From assembly GCF_000185725.2 (NCBI RefSeq), contig NZ_KI391953.1, positions 984,750-1,048,749 of the forward strand: a stretch of DNA of 64,000 nt, read 5' to 3'. Both the position numbers and the translations under genes were made by a program. This document shows positions 49,116 through 57,392 of the stretch, in pieces. Origin of the DNA: Segniliparus rugosus ATCC BAA-974 (GTDB lineage Bacteria; Actinomycetota; Actinomycetes; Mycobacteriales; Mycobacteriaceae). A model generated the notes under the pieces. The model saw only the letters and a program-made list of their open reading frames with translations, had not been told where the DNA came from and did no database searches. Position 1 is the stretch's first letter. Each line of letters starts with the position of its first letter.

Positions 49116-49904
49116 CTAGTTCCAGCCGGGGTTCGCCAGCACTTTTGCCACGCTCGCCCCCGCCTCGGGCCCCTCGTACGCGGTGACGACCTCCTGGATG
49201 CCGCCCGACATGCGGATATTGCCGTGGTCCACCCACAGCGCGCGTTCGCAGAACTGGGCGAGGAACTCGTTCGAGTGGCTGGCGAAGACCAGGATGCCGG
49301 AGCGGCGGACCAGCGCCTGCAAGCGCTCGCGGGCCTTCTTCATGAAGTCCGCGTCCACCGCGCCGATGCCCTCGTCCAACAGCAGGATCTCCGGGTCGAT
49401 GCTGGTCACCACGCCAAGGGCGAGACGGATCCGCATACCGGTCGAGTAGGTCCGCAGCGGCATGTTGAGGTAGTCGCCAAGCTCGGAGAACTCGGCGATC
49501 TCGTCCATCTTGCGCAGCATCGACTTGCGGGACTGGCCGAGGAACAGCCCCCGGATGATGATGTTCTCGTAGCCGGAAGTCTCCGGGTCCATGCCGACTC
49601 CGAGGTCGAAGACGGGCGCGACCCGGCCCCGGACCACGGCTGTCCCCTGGGTCGGCTCGTAGATACCGGCGAGCAGCCGCAGCAGGGTGGACTTCCCGGC
49701 TCCGTTGTGTCCGACCAGGCCGATGCGGTCGCCCTCCTTGAGCGAGAGCGTGATGTCGCGCAGCGCTTCGACGATGGGGAACTTGCCGGAACCGCCGATA
49801 GATCCGCCTGCCTTGCTGAGCATGGCCTTCTTGAGGGATCGGGTCTTGGCGTCGAAGATGGGTATCTCGACCCAGGCTTGGGCGAGGTCAACGCTGACAG
49901 TCAT
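49116..49904 (-). CDS. wzt: ABC-2 type polysaccharide/galactan exporter ATPase (Wzt/RfbE-like)
   Basis: A 262-residue ATPase resembling mycobacterial Rv3781. Walker A GHNGAGKSTLLRLLAGIYEP, Q-loop region with VFDLGVGMDPETSGYENI, signature YSTGMRIRLALGV, Walker B ILLLDEGIGAVD, switch His in FASHSNEF. It starts at ATG 49904 (MTVSVDLAQAWVEIPIF). With the upstream permease it is expected to flip lipid-linked galactan across the membrane for arabinogalactan assembly. It lacks the long C-terminal carbohydrate-binding domain seen in some Wzt proteins. Confidence 0.92.
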   Translation of the reverse strand: MTVSVDLAQAWVEIPIFDAKTRSLKKAMLSKAGGSIGGSGKFPIVEALRDITLSLKEGDRIGLVGHNGAGKSTLLRLLAGIYEPTQGTAVVRGRVAPVFDLGVGMDPETSGYENIIIRGLFLGQSRKSMLRKMDEIAEFSELGDYLNMPLRTYSTGMRIRLALGVVTSIDPEILLLDEGIGAVDADFMKKARERLQALVRRSGILVFASHSNEFLAQFCERALWVDHGNIRMSGGIQEVVTAYEGPEAGASVAKVLANPGWN

Positions 49905-49924
49905 GGATGACTCACTTTCTTCCG

Positions 49925-50785
49925 TCACACCCAGTAGGCGACGCGGGAGCGGTATTGCCGCATGACCAGGAGCATGAGCCCGATGCCGAAGGCGGTCAGC
50001 GCGAGCACGATCCACCAGTGGTACGCCTGTTGCGGGGTGCCGAGCATCGGCGCGCGCAAGATGTCCACGTAGTGGTATAGCGGATTGATCTCCACCAGAC
50101 GCGCCCGCTTTGCCACCGAGCCGCCCTGCTTCACCAGGCCGTCGGTGGTCCAGACGATCGGGGTGAGGTAGAAGAGCAGTTGGGTGACGTTGGCGACCAT
50201 CGGCACCACGTCGCGGAACCTGGTGGCGATGATGCCCGCGACCATCGCCACCCAGACCGCGTTGACGAGCAGCAGCGCGAGGGCGGGGACGGCGAGGAGC
50301 ATCGACCAGGACCACTGCTTCGGCGGGAAGACGATCATCAGGATGACGTAGATGACGAGGTTGTGCGCCATGAGCAGGGCCTGCCGCCAGATGAGCCGGT
50401 AGACGTGCACGCTGATGGGCGCGGGGAGCTGCTTGATGATGCCTTCGTTGGCGATGAAGACCTCGGAGCCCTCCTCGAGCGAGTTCTGGATGAGGTTCCA
50501 GATGATGAGGCCGACGGTGACGTGCGGCAGGAGACTGCGCAGCTCCACACCGAGCAGCAGGGAGTACAGCAGGGCCAGACAGATGGCGATGGTGCCGGTG
50601 GAGATGGTGATCCAGAACGGCCCGAGGACCGAGCGCCGGTAGCGCTGCTTGATGTCCTGCCAGCCGAGCTGTAGCCACAGCTCGTAGTCGAAGAAGCCGC
50701 GCCGCAAATCGCCCCAGGCGCGCGCGAGCGATCGAGAGGAGGCCCTTGCGGAGACCCGGCCCTGGACGGTGGTCGCCTGGCTCAC
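49925..50785 (-). CDS. wzm: ABC-2 type polysaccharide exporter permease (Wzm/RfbD-like)
   Basis: 286 residues with six membrane helices. It starts at GTG 50785 overlapping the upstream stop (GTGA). Family motifs: LWLQLGWQDIKQRYRRSVLG, PFWITISTGTIAICLALLYS, HVTVGLIIWNLIQNSLEEGS and INPLYHYVDILRAPMLG. Partner of the ATPase 20 bp downstream. In M. tuberculosis glfT1 lies between these two genes, as I recall; here it is absent. Confidence 0.92.
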   Translation of the reverse strand: MSQATTVQGRVSARASSRSLARAWGDLRRGFFDYELWLQLGWQDIKQRYRRSVLGPFWITISTGTIAICLALLYSLLLGVELRSLLPHVTVGLIIWNLIQNSLEEGSEVFIANEGIIKQLPAPISVHVYRLIWRQALLMAHNLVIYVILMIVFPPKQWSWSMLLAVPALALLLVNAVWVAMVAGIIATRFRDVVPMVANVTQLLFYLTPIVWTTDGLVKQGGSVAKRARLVEINPLYHYVDILRAPMLGTPQQAYHWWIVLALTAFGIGLMLLVMRQYRSRVAYWV

Positions 50786-51234
50786 TGCTGATGCGCGGGG
50801 GAGAGCACGACGAGCGGGATAGTGCGCTTGGTCCGTCGCTGGTAGATGGCGTAGGCCCCGGTGGTCGCTATTTTCGGCCACCAGTCGGCGCGCTCCTCGG
50901 CCGTGGCTTCCCTCGCAGTCACCCGGAGCTCTCGGAGCCCCACGCGGATCCGCGTGTCGGGGTTGGCTTTCAAGTTCCAGAACCAATTCGGGTTTTTCGG
51001 ATGCCCGCCGTTGGAGGCGACCACGACGAAGTCATCGTTGGAGACGAAGTAGTTGAGCGGGATCTTGTACTGCTTGCCGCTTTTCGCGCCGGTGTGGTGC
51101 AGGATCAGCGCGGGAGCCATCCCCGGCATCCAATGCCCCACGAGCCCTCGGGAGAGCTCGTACACCGCGACATGGCCTTTCGTGATGTAAGGCCAGTACT
51201 TCGCGGGGATCTTCCAGAACTTGAATTTCGGCAT
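50782..51234 (-). CDS. Deazaflavin (F420)-dependent nitroreductase-family protein
   Basis: A 150-residue split-barrel protein like Ddn/Rv3547. Family stretches are LHHTGAKSGKQYKIPLNYFV, VVASNGGHPKNPNWFWNLKA, NPDTRIRVG and ATTGAYAIYQRRTKRTIPLV. It probably binds F420H2 and reduces quinones or other hydrophobic substrates at the membrane. ATG 51234 is preceded by AGGAGAG. Coupled to the wzm-like gene. Confidence 0.88.
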   Translation of the reverse strand: MPKFKFWKIPAKYWPYITKGHVAVYELSRGLVGHWMPGMAPALILHHTGAKSGKQYKIPLNYFVSNDDFVVVASNGGHPKNPNWFWNLKANPDTRIRVGLRELRVTAREATAEERADWWPKIATTGAYAIYQRRTKRTIPLVVLSPAHQQ

Positions 51235-51262
51235 GGTCTCGCTCTCCTCATCGCGCCAAGCG

Positions 51263-51730
51263 TCAAAGATACTGCCCAGAGCCCGGAACATTGCTATGCC
51301 CTGGCGGCAATGCCTCATGCCGGGATTGTTCGACCTGTGCTCGGGCGGCGAGCTGCTGCGCGATAAGCGTGGTCTGGATGCCGTGGAACAGGCCTTCGAG
51401 CCAGCCGACGAGCTGAGCCTGCGCGATCCGCAGCTCGTCCTCCGAGGGCGCTTCGCCTTCGGAGAACGGAAGGGTGAGGCGCGCGAGCTCTTCGCGCATC
51501 GCGGGCGCGAGCCCGTCCTGCAGTTCCTTGATGGAGCGGGTGTGGATCTCGCGGAGCCGGTTGCGCGCAGCCTCGTCGAGCGGGGCGGATTTCACCTCTT
51601 CGAGGAGCTGTTTGACCATGGAGCCGATCCGCATCACCTTCGCGGGCTGCTCGACCAAGTCGTCCGAGTCGTCCCCGGACTGCGGCTGGGTCAGGACGAC
51701 AATGCGTTGGGGGTGGTTGTCCTCGGTCAT
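51263..51730 (-). CDS. bpa: Bacterial proteasome activator Bpa
   Basis: A 155-residue helical ring-forming protein matching mycobacterial Rv3780 (DUF2587). The core has VMRIGSMVKQLLEEVKSAPL, LREIHTRSIKELQDGLAP and LRIAQAQLVGWLEGLFHGIQ. The C-terminus ends GSGQYL, the GQYL motif that docks into the 20S proteasome to open its gate without ATP. It implies that the organism has a 20S proteasome, which is not in this window. It lies 12 bp downstream of the quinone reductase gene. Its position near Wzm/Wzt matches mycobacterial synteny. Confidence 0.93.
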   Translation of the reverse strand: MTEDNHPQRIVVLTQPQSGDDSDDLVEQPAKVMRIGSMVKQLLEEVKSAPLDEAARNRLREIHTRSIKELQDGLAPAMREELARLTLPFSEGEAPSEDELRIAQAQLVGWLEGLFHGIQTTLIAQQLAARAQVEQSRHEALPPGHSNVPGSGQYL

Positions 51731-51742
51731 GTCTCTATTCTC

Positions 51743-52723
51743 TCACGGGAGCAGGACGGCTTTGCCGAAGATCTCACCGGCCTCCAGCGCCCGGTGCGCC
51801 GCCGCTGCTTCGGCGAGCGGGAAGGTTCTGCCGAGGACCGGCCGGACTCGGCCTGCGGCGATGAGCGGCCACACATGCTCGCGCACCTGCCGGATGACCT
51901 CGGCTTTGCCAAGCGGCCCGTCGATCGCCCGGTTGCGCAGGGTGGAGCCGATCAAGCTCGCTCGCTTGGCGTGCAGCGCGAGGAGGTTGAGTTCGGTTTT
52001 CGCGCCGCCCATGGTCGCGATGACGACGATCTTCCCGTCGAGCGCGAGCACTTGCAGGTTCCGGGCCAGGTAGGGGCCGCCGATGTGGTCGAGGACGAAG
52101 TTCGCGCCCTCGGGCCAGCGCTCGCGTAGCGCCTCGGCGAAGTCGTCCGCTTTGTAGTCGACGACGATCCGCGCGCCGAGTTCCTCGCATCGTTCGGCTT
52201 TCCCTTGGCTCGCGGTCACTGCGACCTCGGCCCCGAACGCGGCGGCGACTTGGATCGCGTGGGTGCCGATGCCGCTGCCGCCGCCGTGGACGAGCACGCG
52301 GTCGCCCGCTCGCAACCCGCCGATCATGCCGAGGTTGAGCCATACCGTCGCCGCCGCTTCGGGCAGAGCGGCGGCCTCGGCCAACGTCACGCCGGGCGGG
52401 ACCGGCAGGACGCAGGATTGGTGCGCGACGGCGTATTGGGCGTAGCCGCCTCCCGGCAGGAGCGCGCACACCTCGTCGCCGACCGTCCATCCCTCGGTTC
52501 GGTCGCCGACTTCGACCACCCGCCCCGAGACTTCGAGCCCGAGCAGATCGCTCGCGCCGGGCGGGGGAGGGTAGAAGCCTTGCCGCTGCGCCACGTCCGC
52601 CCGGTTCACGCCCGAGGCGACGACCTCGATGAGCACGTCCTGCGGACCGGGCTCGGGCCGTGCCGCCTCGGCGAGCACCATCGCATCCGCATCGCCGAAT
52701 GCAGGAAGCGTGATAGCGCGCAT
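51743..52723 (-). CDS. NADPH:quinone reductase-like medium-chain oxidoreductase
   Basis: A 326-residue zinc-less MDR protein of the quinone oxidoreductase/PIG3 type. Features: VASGVNRADVAQRQGFYPPP, LLGLEVSGRVVEVGD, the NADPH-binding VLVHGGGSGIGTHAIQVAA, VVDYKADDFAEAL and the end EAGEIFGKAVLL. No structural zinc cysteines are present. It is 4 bp downstream of the TetR gene, so the regulator may control it. A homologue lies in the same mycobacterial neighbourhood. Confidence 0.88.
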   Translation of the reverse strand: MRAITLPAFGDADAMVLAEAARPEPGPQDVLIEVVASGVNRADVAQRQGFYPPPPGASDLLGLEVSGRVVEVGDRTEGWTVGDEVCALLPGGGYAQYAVAHQSCVLPVPPGVTLAEAAALPEAAATVWLNLGMIGGLRAGDRVLVHGGGSGIGTHAIQVAAAFGAEVAVTASQGKAERCEELGARIVVDYKADDFAEALRERWPEGANFVLDHIGGPYLARNLQVLALDGKIVVIATMGGAKTELNLLALHAKRASLIGSTLRNRAIDGPLGKAEVIRQVREHVWPLIAAGRVRPVLGRTFPLAEAAAAHRALEAGEIFGKAVLLP

Positions 52724-52727
52724 GTAC

Positions 52728-53459
52728 TTACGAAAGGAGTTTGTGGAGGACTTTGCCCAGAAGTTCTTTCGGGTACGTGTCGGGGCTCGGCAGCGCCTGG
52801 ACGGTCAACCCGCTGTTGACCGCGAGCAGCACGGTCGCGAGCTCCTCTTCGGTGAACTCGACAGAGGCTTTCTCATCGTCCTTGGCTTGCTTGGCGAGAC
52901 TCTCCCGGACCGGGGCGAACGCCTCCTTGATCCGCTCGGCGAACTGCTTGCGCGCGTCGAGATAGGGCTGGCGGATGTCCTCCTCGCGGACGACGCGAGC
53001 CCAGTACTCGAGCCAGACCAGCTCCCAGTGGCGTTCCTTGAAAACGTTCGCGGTGAAGAACCGGCTGATCTCGTCGAGGTCGGCGGAGCCGCTCGCGGCG
53101 AAGTTGGTCTCCACGACGCGACGCTCCAGCTGGTCCTCGATCATGGCGAAATACAGCTCGTCCTTGCTGGAGAAGTTGCTGTACACGGCGCCTTTGGTGA
53201 GGCCGGCGGCGGCCGCGACGATATCGAGCGAAGCCGCCGTGTAGCCCAGCTCGCCGAACACGATCAGCGCGGCGTCGAGCAGACGTTTGCGGACTTCGGC
53301 GCGTGTTGGGCGGCGCTGCCGCTTCGGGATCGGAATCCGGCTCGCCGGGTTCTTTTTCGCAGTGGCCTTACGGGGAGTCTTCGCGCGCGCAGCGGCGCTC
53401 CCGGCTCGTGATGAAGCGGAACCGCTGGGAGTTGAAGACGGGTCAGCAATCGGGCTCAT
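52728..53459 (-). CDS. TetR family transcriptional regulator
   Basis: 243 residues. A disordered Ala/Ser/Lys/Arg N-terminal extension (about 45 residues) precedes the TetR helix-turn-helix (RKRLLDAALIVFGELGYTAA, then GLTKGAVYSNFSSKDELYFA). The ligand domain follows. The start is ATG 53459, 7 nt after a -10-like TAGCGT (53467-53472), with no Shine-Dalgarno. It is divergent from mmpS-mmpL across a 334-bp gap containing an inverted repeat, so it is a good candidate regulator of that efflux or lipid-export pair and of the downstream quinone reductase. Confidence 0.88.
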   Translation of the reverse strand: MSPIADPSSTPSGSASSRAGSAAARAKTPRKATAKKNPASRIPIPKRQRRPTRAEVRKRLLDAALIVFGELGYTAASLDIVAAAAGLTKGAVYSNFSSKDELYFAMIEDQLERRVVETNFAASGSADLDEISRFFTANVFKERHWELVWLEYWARVVREEDIRQPYLDARKQFAERIKEAFAPVRESLAKQAKDDEKASVEFTEEELATVLLAVNSGLTVQALPSPDTYPKELLGKVLHKLLS

Positions 53460-53793
53460 CGTTCGTACGCTAGCACCTTCGCAGCGATTTCGCAGTAAGG
53501 CATTGAGCAGTGGAACAGAGCCGTGGGAAGGATTTGACGGGGCGCGAGCCGCGTGCGAAACATACCAACAACGACACGGCGAGGCTGAGTATTCCCTGAG
53601 AGAGTAGTGAGAAATACCACGGCGAAACGAGGCGTGGAATTTCACCAAGCGATCATAGGATGATCCGCAGAGCATACGAGGGCGTCGCCGAGCGCGGGTC
53701 CTCACCCGTGCTCCGAAGCGGGCTTTGAACCCTTCTCGTCCGATCGTCCGGTCAGTGAGAGACCGAGGCGGTCATCGCCCTCAGAGGTATGTC
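53460..53793. promoter_or_regulatory. Divergent TetR / mmpS regulatory region
   Basis: 334 bp with no gene. It holds the tetR -10-like box (53467-53472), the inverted repeat GATCAT-AGG-ATGATC (53651-53665) as a possible TetR site, and a CG-rich stretch near 53740 (CCGATCGTCCGGTC). A frame running in from the tetR side has no conserved sequence. The mmpS ribosome site AGAGG is at 53783-53787. Confidence 0.45.
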
Positions 53794-54237
53794 ATGAGCG
53801 TTTCTCGGAGTCGTCGTATCCTCAGCTGGGTCTGGTTGCCCGCTATCTGCCTCGTGGTGGTCGCGGTAGCCGCCCTCATCATGGACAAAGCCCATGGGGT
53901 TTTCGGATCGAAGGACGAGACGGGGACTTTGGACAAGAAATTCGCCATTGTGGAGTTCAACCCGAAACGGATCACCTACGAGATATTCGGCGACTTTCGC
54001 CAATGGGGTCGGATCGACTACTGGGATAAGGACACCAAGCCAGTGGACATGTTGATGACCGCCCTCCCGTGGACGCACACCGAGACGACCATCATGCCGG
54101 TGGGCACGGGCGATGTCACCGCGCAGACCGACGGCAGTTATATCGGCTGCCGGATCTTGGTCAACGGCGAACTTCGCGTCGAGCACACCGCGACAGGGGA
54201 GCACGCGGGCGTCTGGTGTCAGGTGCTGTCGGCATGA
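53794..54237 (+). CDS. mmpS: MmpS family accessory protein
   Basis: 147 residues. One N-terminal membrane helix (WVWLPAICLVVVAVAALIM) and a periplasmic beta-rich MmpS domain with KRITYEIFGDFRQWGRIDYW and ending GVWCQVLSA. Two Cys (IGCRIL and VWCQ) may form a disulfide. The ATG at 53794 is chosen because the upstream ATG is followed at once by a stop. The TGA overlaps the mmpL ATG (ATGA). It works with MmpL to export lipids or siderophores. Confidence 0.93.
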   Translation: MSVSRSRRILSWVWLPAICLVVVAVAALIMDKAHGVFGSKDETGTLDKKFAIVEFNPKRITYEIFGDFRQWGRIDYWDKDTKPVDMLMTALPWTHTETTIMPVGTGDVTAQTDGSYIGCRILVNGELRVEHTATGEHAGVWCQVLSA

Positions 54238-57083
54238 GCGACAACAACAGCACGCAGCAGAAACGTTCTTTGCTCGCCAAAGTGGTGCGCAAGGGCTCAG
54301 TCCTCGTCGTCCTCGCCTGGATCGCGTTCGCGGTCGTGGTGAACGTCATCGCGCCGCAGATCGAGCCGGTCACCCATGACAATCAAGGGCCGTTGGTGCC
54401 GCTGGACGCTCCGTCCACCAAGGCGCTCGTGCATATCGGCAAGGTGTTCAAGGAATCCGACTCCAACACCTTGGCGATGATCGTCATCGAGGGCGACCAC
54501 AAGCTCAACCAACAAGACCACGAGTTCTACAGCCGGTTGGTCGCGGAGCTGAAGAAAGACAAGAAGCACGTCCAGTACATCATGGACATGTGGAACCGGG
54601 GGTTCACCGCGCCTGGGGTGCAAAGCTCCGACGGCAAGGCGTCCTTCACGTTGGTGCGGGCGGCGGGCGATATGGGCTCCACCCTTTCCGACGAGTCCTC
54701 GGTCGCGATCCGCGAGACGGTGGAGAGGATGAAGCCGCCGCCTGGCACGCATGTCTATGTCGGCGGCGCGGCCCCGCTCTCCTCCGACATGCTCAAAGTC
54801 GGCGACGAGAGCATGAACAAGATGATGTTCACGACGATCATCATCATCACGGTGATGCTGCTGATCGTCTACCGTTCGATCGCCACGCTCCTGCTCGTGC
54901 TCGCCACGGTCATCATCGAGCTGGTCGCCGGTCGCGGGATCGTGTCCTCCCTCGCCTTCTACCACTATGTGGGGATCTCGACCTTCGCGTCGAACATCCT
55001 CGTCTCCCTCATCCTCGGCGCGGGCACGGACTACGCGATCTTCCTCGTCGGCCGCTACCACGAAGCGCGGCACATGGGCGAGGACAGGGAAACCGCGTAC
55101 TATTCGGCGGTCGACGGCGTCACCCACGTCATCCTCGGCTCCGGCTGCGCGGTCGCGGGCGCGACGTTCTGCCTCCACTTCACCCGGCTGAACTACTTCA
55201 GCACCATGGGCATCCCCTGCGCGGTGGCGATGCTGACGGCTGTGACGGCGGCGCTCACGCTCGGCCCGGCCCTGCTCTCTTTGGGCAGCCACATCGGGCT
55301 CTTCGACCCCAAGACCAAGCACAGCCAGGGGGTCTGGCGCAAAGTGGGGGTCAGCGTCGTGCGCTGGCCGGGCCGCATCCTGGTCGCCGGAATCGCGGTG
55401 GTGCTGATCGGCTCGCTCACCCTGCCGACGTACCGCCCGCTCTACGACGACCGGTACACCGTTCCCGAAGGGACGCCCGCGCGCCAAGCGCTCGACGCCG
55501 CCGACCGCCACTACCCGGTCAGCAAGCTGAACTCGGACATGTTCATGGTCGAATCGGACCATGACATGCGCAACTCGACCGACTTGATCGCATTGGACCG
55601 GATCGCAAAGGCGATCTTCCACACCCCCGGAATCGGCATGGTCCAATCGATCACCAGGCCGCTTGGGCGCCCGATGGAGCATTCCTCGTTCACCTACACC
55701 ATGGGCTCGATGGGCACCAAGATCAATGAGATGATCCCGTTCTTCGACGACCTCACCGGACGCTTCACCGAGATGTCGGAGATCACCAAACGGATGGTCG
55801 AGTTGACGGGGCTGCAGCGCAAACTCACCCAGCAACAAGCGGACTCCGCGCATATCACTGCCAAAGTCTCCAAGGAGATGCAGGAGATCACGAACACGAT
55901 GCGTGACGATATGGGCTATGTCGACGACTACATGCGCCCGTTCCGCAACTTCTTCTATTGGGAGACCTACTGCTACGAGCTCCCATGGTGTTGGATGGGC
56001 CGGTCCTTGTTCGACATGATGGACCAGATCGACAAAATGGCCGACCTGATGCCGGACACGGTCAAGGCCGCGACGATCAACGACACCGTCACCCCCGAGC
56101 TTGTCGACGTCGCCGGGCGGATGATGCAGCAGCTCGACCAGATGAACAAAGTCCTGCTCACCGAGCAGAGCACGATGTGGCCGTCGCTGACGCAGATGAA
56201 GGCGCTCGGCAAGCAGATGCAGGACCTCGGGCGCGCGTTCGACGAGTCGCAGAACGACGAGTTCTTCTATATGCCGCCCGAATCGTTCGACAGCCCGGAT
56301 TTCCAAGTCGGCCTGTATTACCTCGTGTCGCCCGACGGCAAGGCGGCTCGCGTCATCATCTTCCACGACGGCGAGGCGCTGACCCCGGAAGGCATCGAGC
56401 ATGACAAGGCGCTGATGGCCGCCGCGAGGGAATCCATCAAGGGGACGACCCTTGCGGGCGCGAAGATCTACCTCGGCGGGTCGGCGGCGACGTACTGGGA
56501 TATCAGCGAAGGCCTGAAATACGACTTGCTGATCGCGGCCACCGCCGCGTTCGCGCTGATCTTCTTGATCATGCTGCTCATCACTCGAAGCGTGGTCGCC
56601 GCGTTCGTCATCGTCGGCACCGTCGCGTTCTCCTTCTCCGGAGCGTTCGGCCTGTCTGTGCTCGTCTGGCAGCATTTCGTCCACCTGCCGCTGAGCTGGC
56701 TCGTCCTGCCGATCACCTTCATCGTCCTGGTGGCGGTCGGGTCGGACTACAACCTCTTGCTCATCTCCCGATGTATGGAGGAGAACCACGCCGGGCTGAA
56801 CACCGGCCTGATCCGGGCGGTCGCGAGCTCGGGCAAGGTGGTGACCACCGCCGGCCTTGTGTTCGCCGCGACGATGGCGGCCATGCTGTCGAGCGATCTG
56901 AAGTCGATCGGCCAAATGGGCTCCACGGTCGCGCTGGGCCTTCTGCTGGACACCTTGGTGGTGCGCGCGCTCGTCGTGCCGTGCATCGTGCGGCTGCTCG
57001 GCCCGGTGTTCTGGTGGCCGAGGGTCGTGCGGCAGCGCCCGGCGGCTCCGACCCGCGCGGACAGGCTGCTCGGCAGAAGCTGA
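54234..57083 (+). CDS. mmpL: MmpL family RND transporter
   Basis: A 949-residue RND-type transporter like mycobacterial MmpL4/5. Helix TM1 at about residues 20-40; porter domain 1; TM2-6 with the proton-relay Asp-Tyr in LGAGTDYAIFLVGRYHEARH; a large second periplasmic domain with a long helical coiled-coil insertion (about 480-700); TM7-12 with the second Asp-Tyr in VAVGSDYNLLLISRCMEENH. All core residues are intact. It exports lipids, siderophores or drugs using the proton gradient. The substrate cannot be fixed from sequence. Coupled to mmpS; the divergent TetR is the likely regulator. Confidence 0.95.
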   Translation: MSDNNSTQQKRSLLAKVVRKGSVLVVLAWIAFAVVVNVIAPQIEPVTHDNQGPLVPLDAPSTKALVHIGKVFKESDSNTLAMIVIEGDHKLNQQDHEFYSRLVAELKKDKKHVQYIMDMWNRGFTAPGVQSSDGKASFTLVRAAGDMGSTLSDESSVAIRETVERMKPPPGTHVYVGGAAPLSSDMLKVGDESMNKMMFTTIIIITVMLLIVYRSIATLLLVLATVIIELVAGRGIVSSLAFYHYVGISTFASNILVSLILGAGTDYAIFLVGRYHEARHMGEDRETAYYSAVDGVTHVILGSGCAVAGATFCLHFTRLNYFSTMGIPCAVAMLTAVTAALTLGPALLSLGSHIGLFDPKTKHSQGVWRKVGVSVVRWPGRILVAGIAVVLIGSLTLPTYRPLYDDRYTVPEGTPARQALDAADRHYPVSKLNSDMFMVESDHDMRNSTDLIALDRIAKAIFHTPGIGMVQSITRPLGRPMEHSSFTYTMGSMGTKINEMIPFFDDLTGRFTEMSEITKRMVELTGLQRKLTQQQADSAHITAKVSKEMQEITNTMRDDMGYVDDYMRPFRNFFYWETYCYELPWCWMGRSLFDMMDQIDKMADLMPDTVKAATINDTVTPELVDVAGRMMQQLDQMNKVLLTEQSTMWPSLTQMKALGKQMQDLGRAFDESQNDEFFYMPPESFDSPDFQVGLYYLVSPDGKAARVIIFHDGEALTPEGIEHDKALMAAARESIKGTTLAGAKIYLGGSAATYWDISEGLKYDLLIAATAAFALIFLIMLLITRSVVAAFVIVGTVAFSFSGAFGLSVLVWQHFVHLPLSWLVLPITFIVLVAVGSDYNLLLISRCMEENHAGLNTGLIRAVASSGKVVTTAGLVFAATMAAMLSSDLKSIGQMGSTVALGLLLDTLVVRALVVPCIVRLLGPVFWWPRVVRQRPAAPTRADRLLGRS

Positions 57084-57154
57084 GCGGCCTGTCCGGGGGC
57101 GGTCCGCTGATGGGAAGAACAGAAGCGGAGGCGCGGAACGGCGGGGCCGAGGAG

Positions 57155-57239
57155 CGGAAGTGGAGGGATTTGAACCCCCGGAGGTTTTACCCTCACCCGC
57201 TTTCAAGGCGGGCGCATTCGGCCGCTCTGCCACACTTCC
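57155..57239 (-). tRNA. serT: tRNA-Ser (anticodon TGA)
   Basis: An 85-nt class II tRNA on the minus strand. Acceptor stem GGAAGTG/CACTTCC, discriminator G, CCA not encoded. Anticodon stem CCCGC/GCGGG with loop CTTGAAA gives TGA (at 57203-57205), reading UCA and other UCN codons. Variable arm GAGGGTAAAACCTC; T-loop GTTCAAATC. It lies in the mmpL-pirin gap, antisense to mmpL. Confidence 0.97.
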
Positions 57240-57272
57240 TAGGACGGCTCCGGCGCGCCGGAGCCGTCCTAG
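57239..57272. terminator. 34-bp perfect palindrome abutting tRNA-Ser
   Basis: Arms CTAGGACGGCTCCGGCG and CGCCGGAGCCGTCCTAG meet with no spacer. It starts at the first base of the tRNA. On the plus strand it could end mmpL transcription. On the minus strand it would sit at the 5' edge of tRNA-Ser. There is no T tract, so terminator is only one reading. Confidence 0.5.
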
Positions 57273-57392
57273 TGTAACTGGCGGCCGCGCGCCGTATTGC
57301 TGTGCTTGTCCGGGCGGATCGGCGGATCGCGCGGTCGTACGCCGCGTCGGCGGCGTGGTCCGTGGGCGCTCGACCGCGACTAGGATGGTCGC

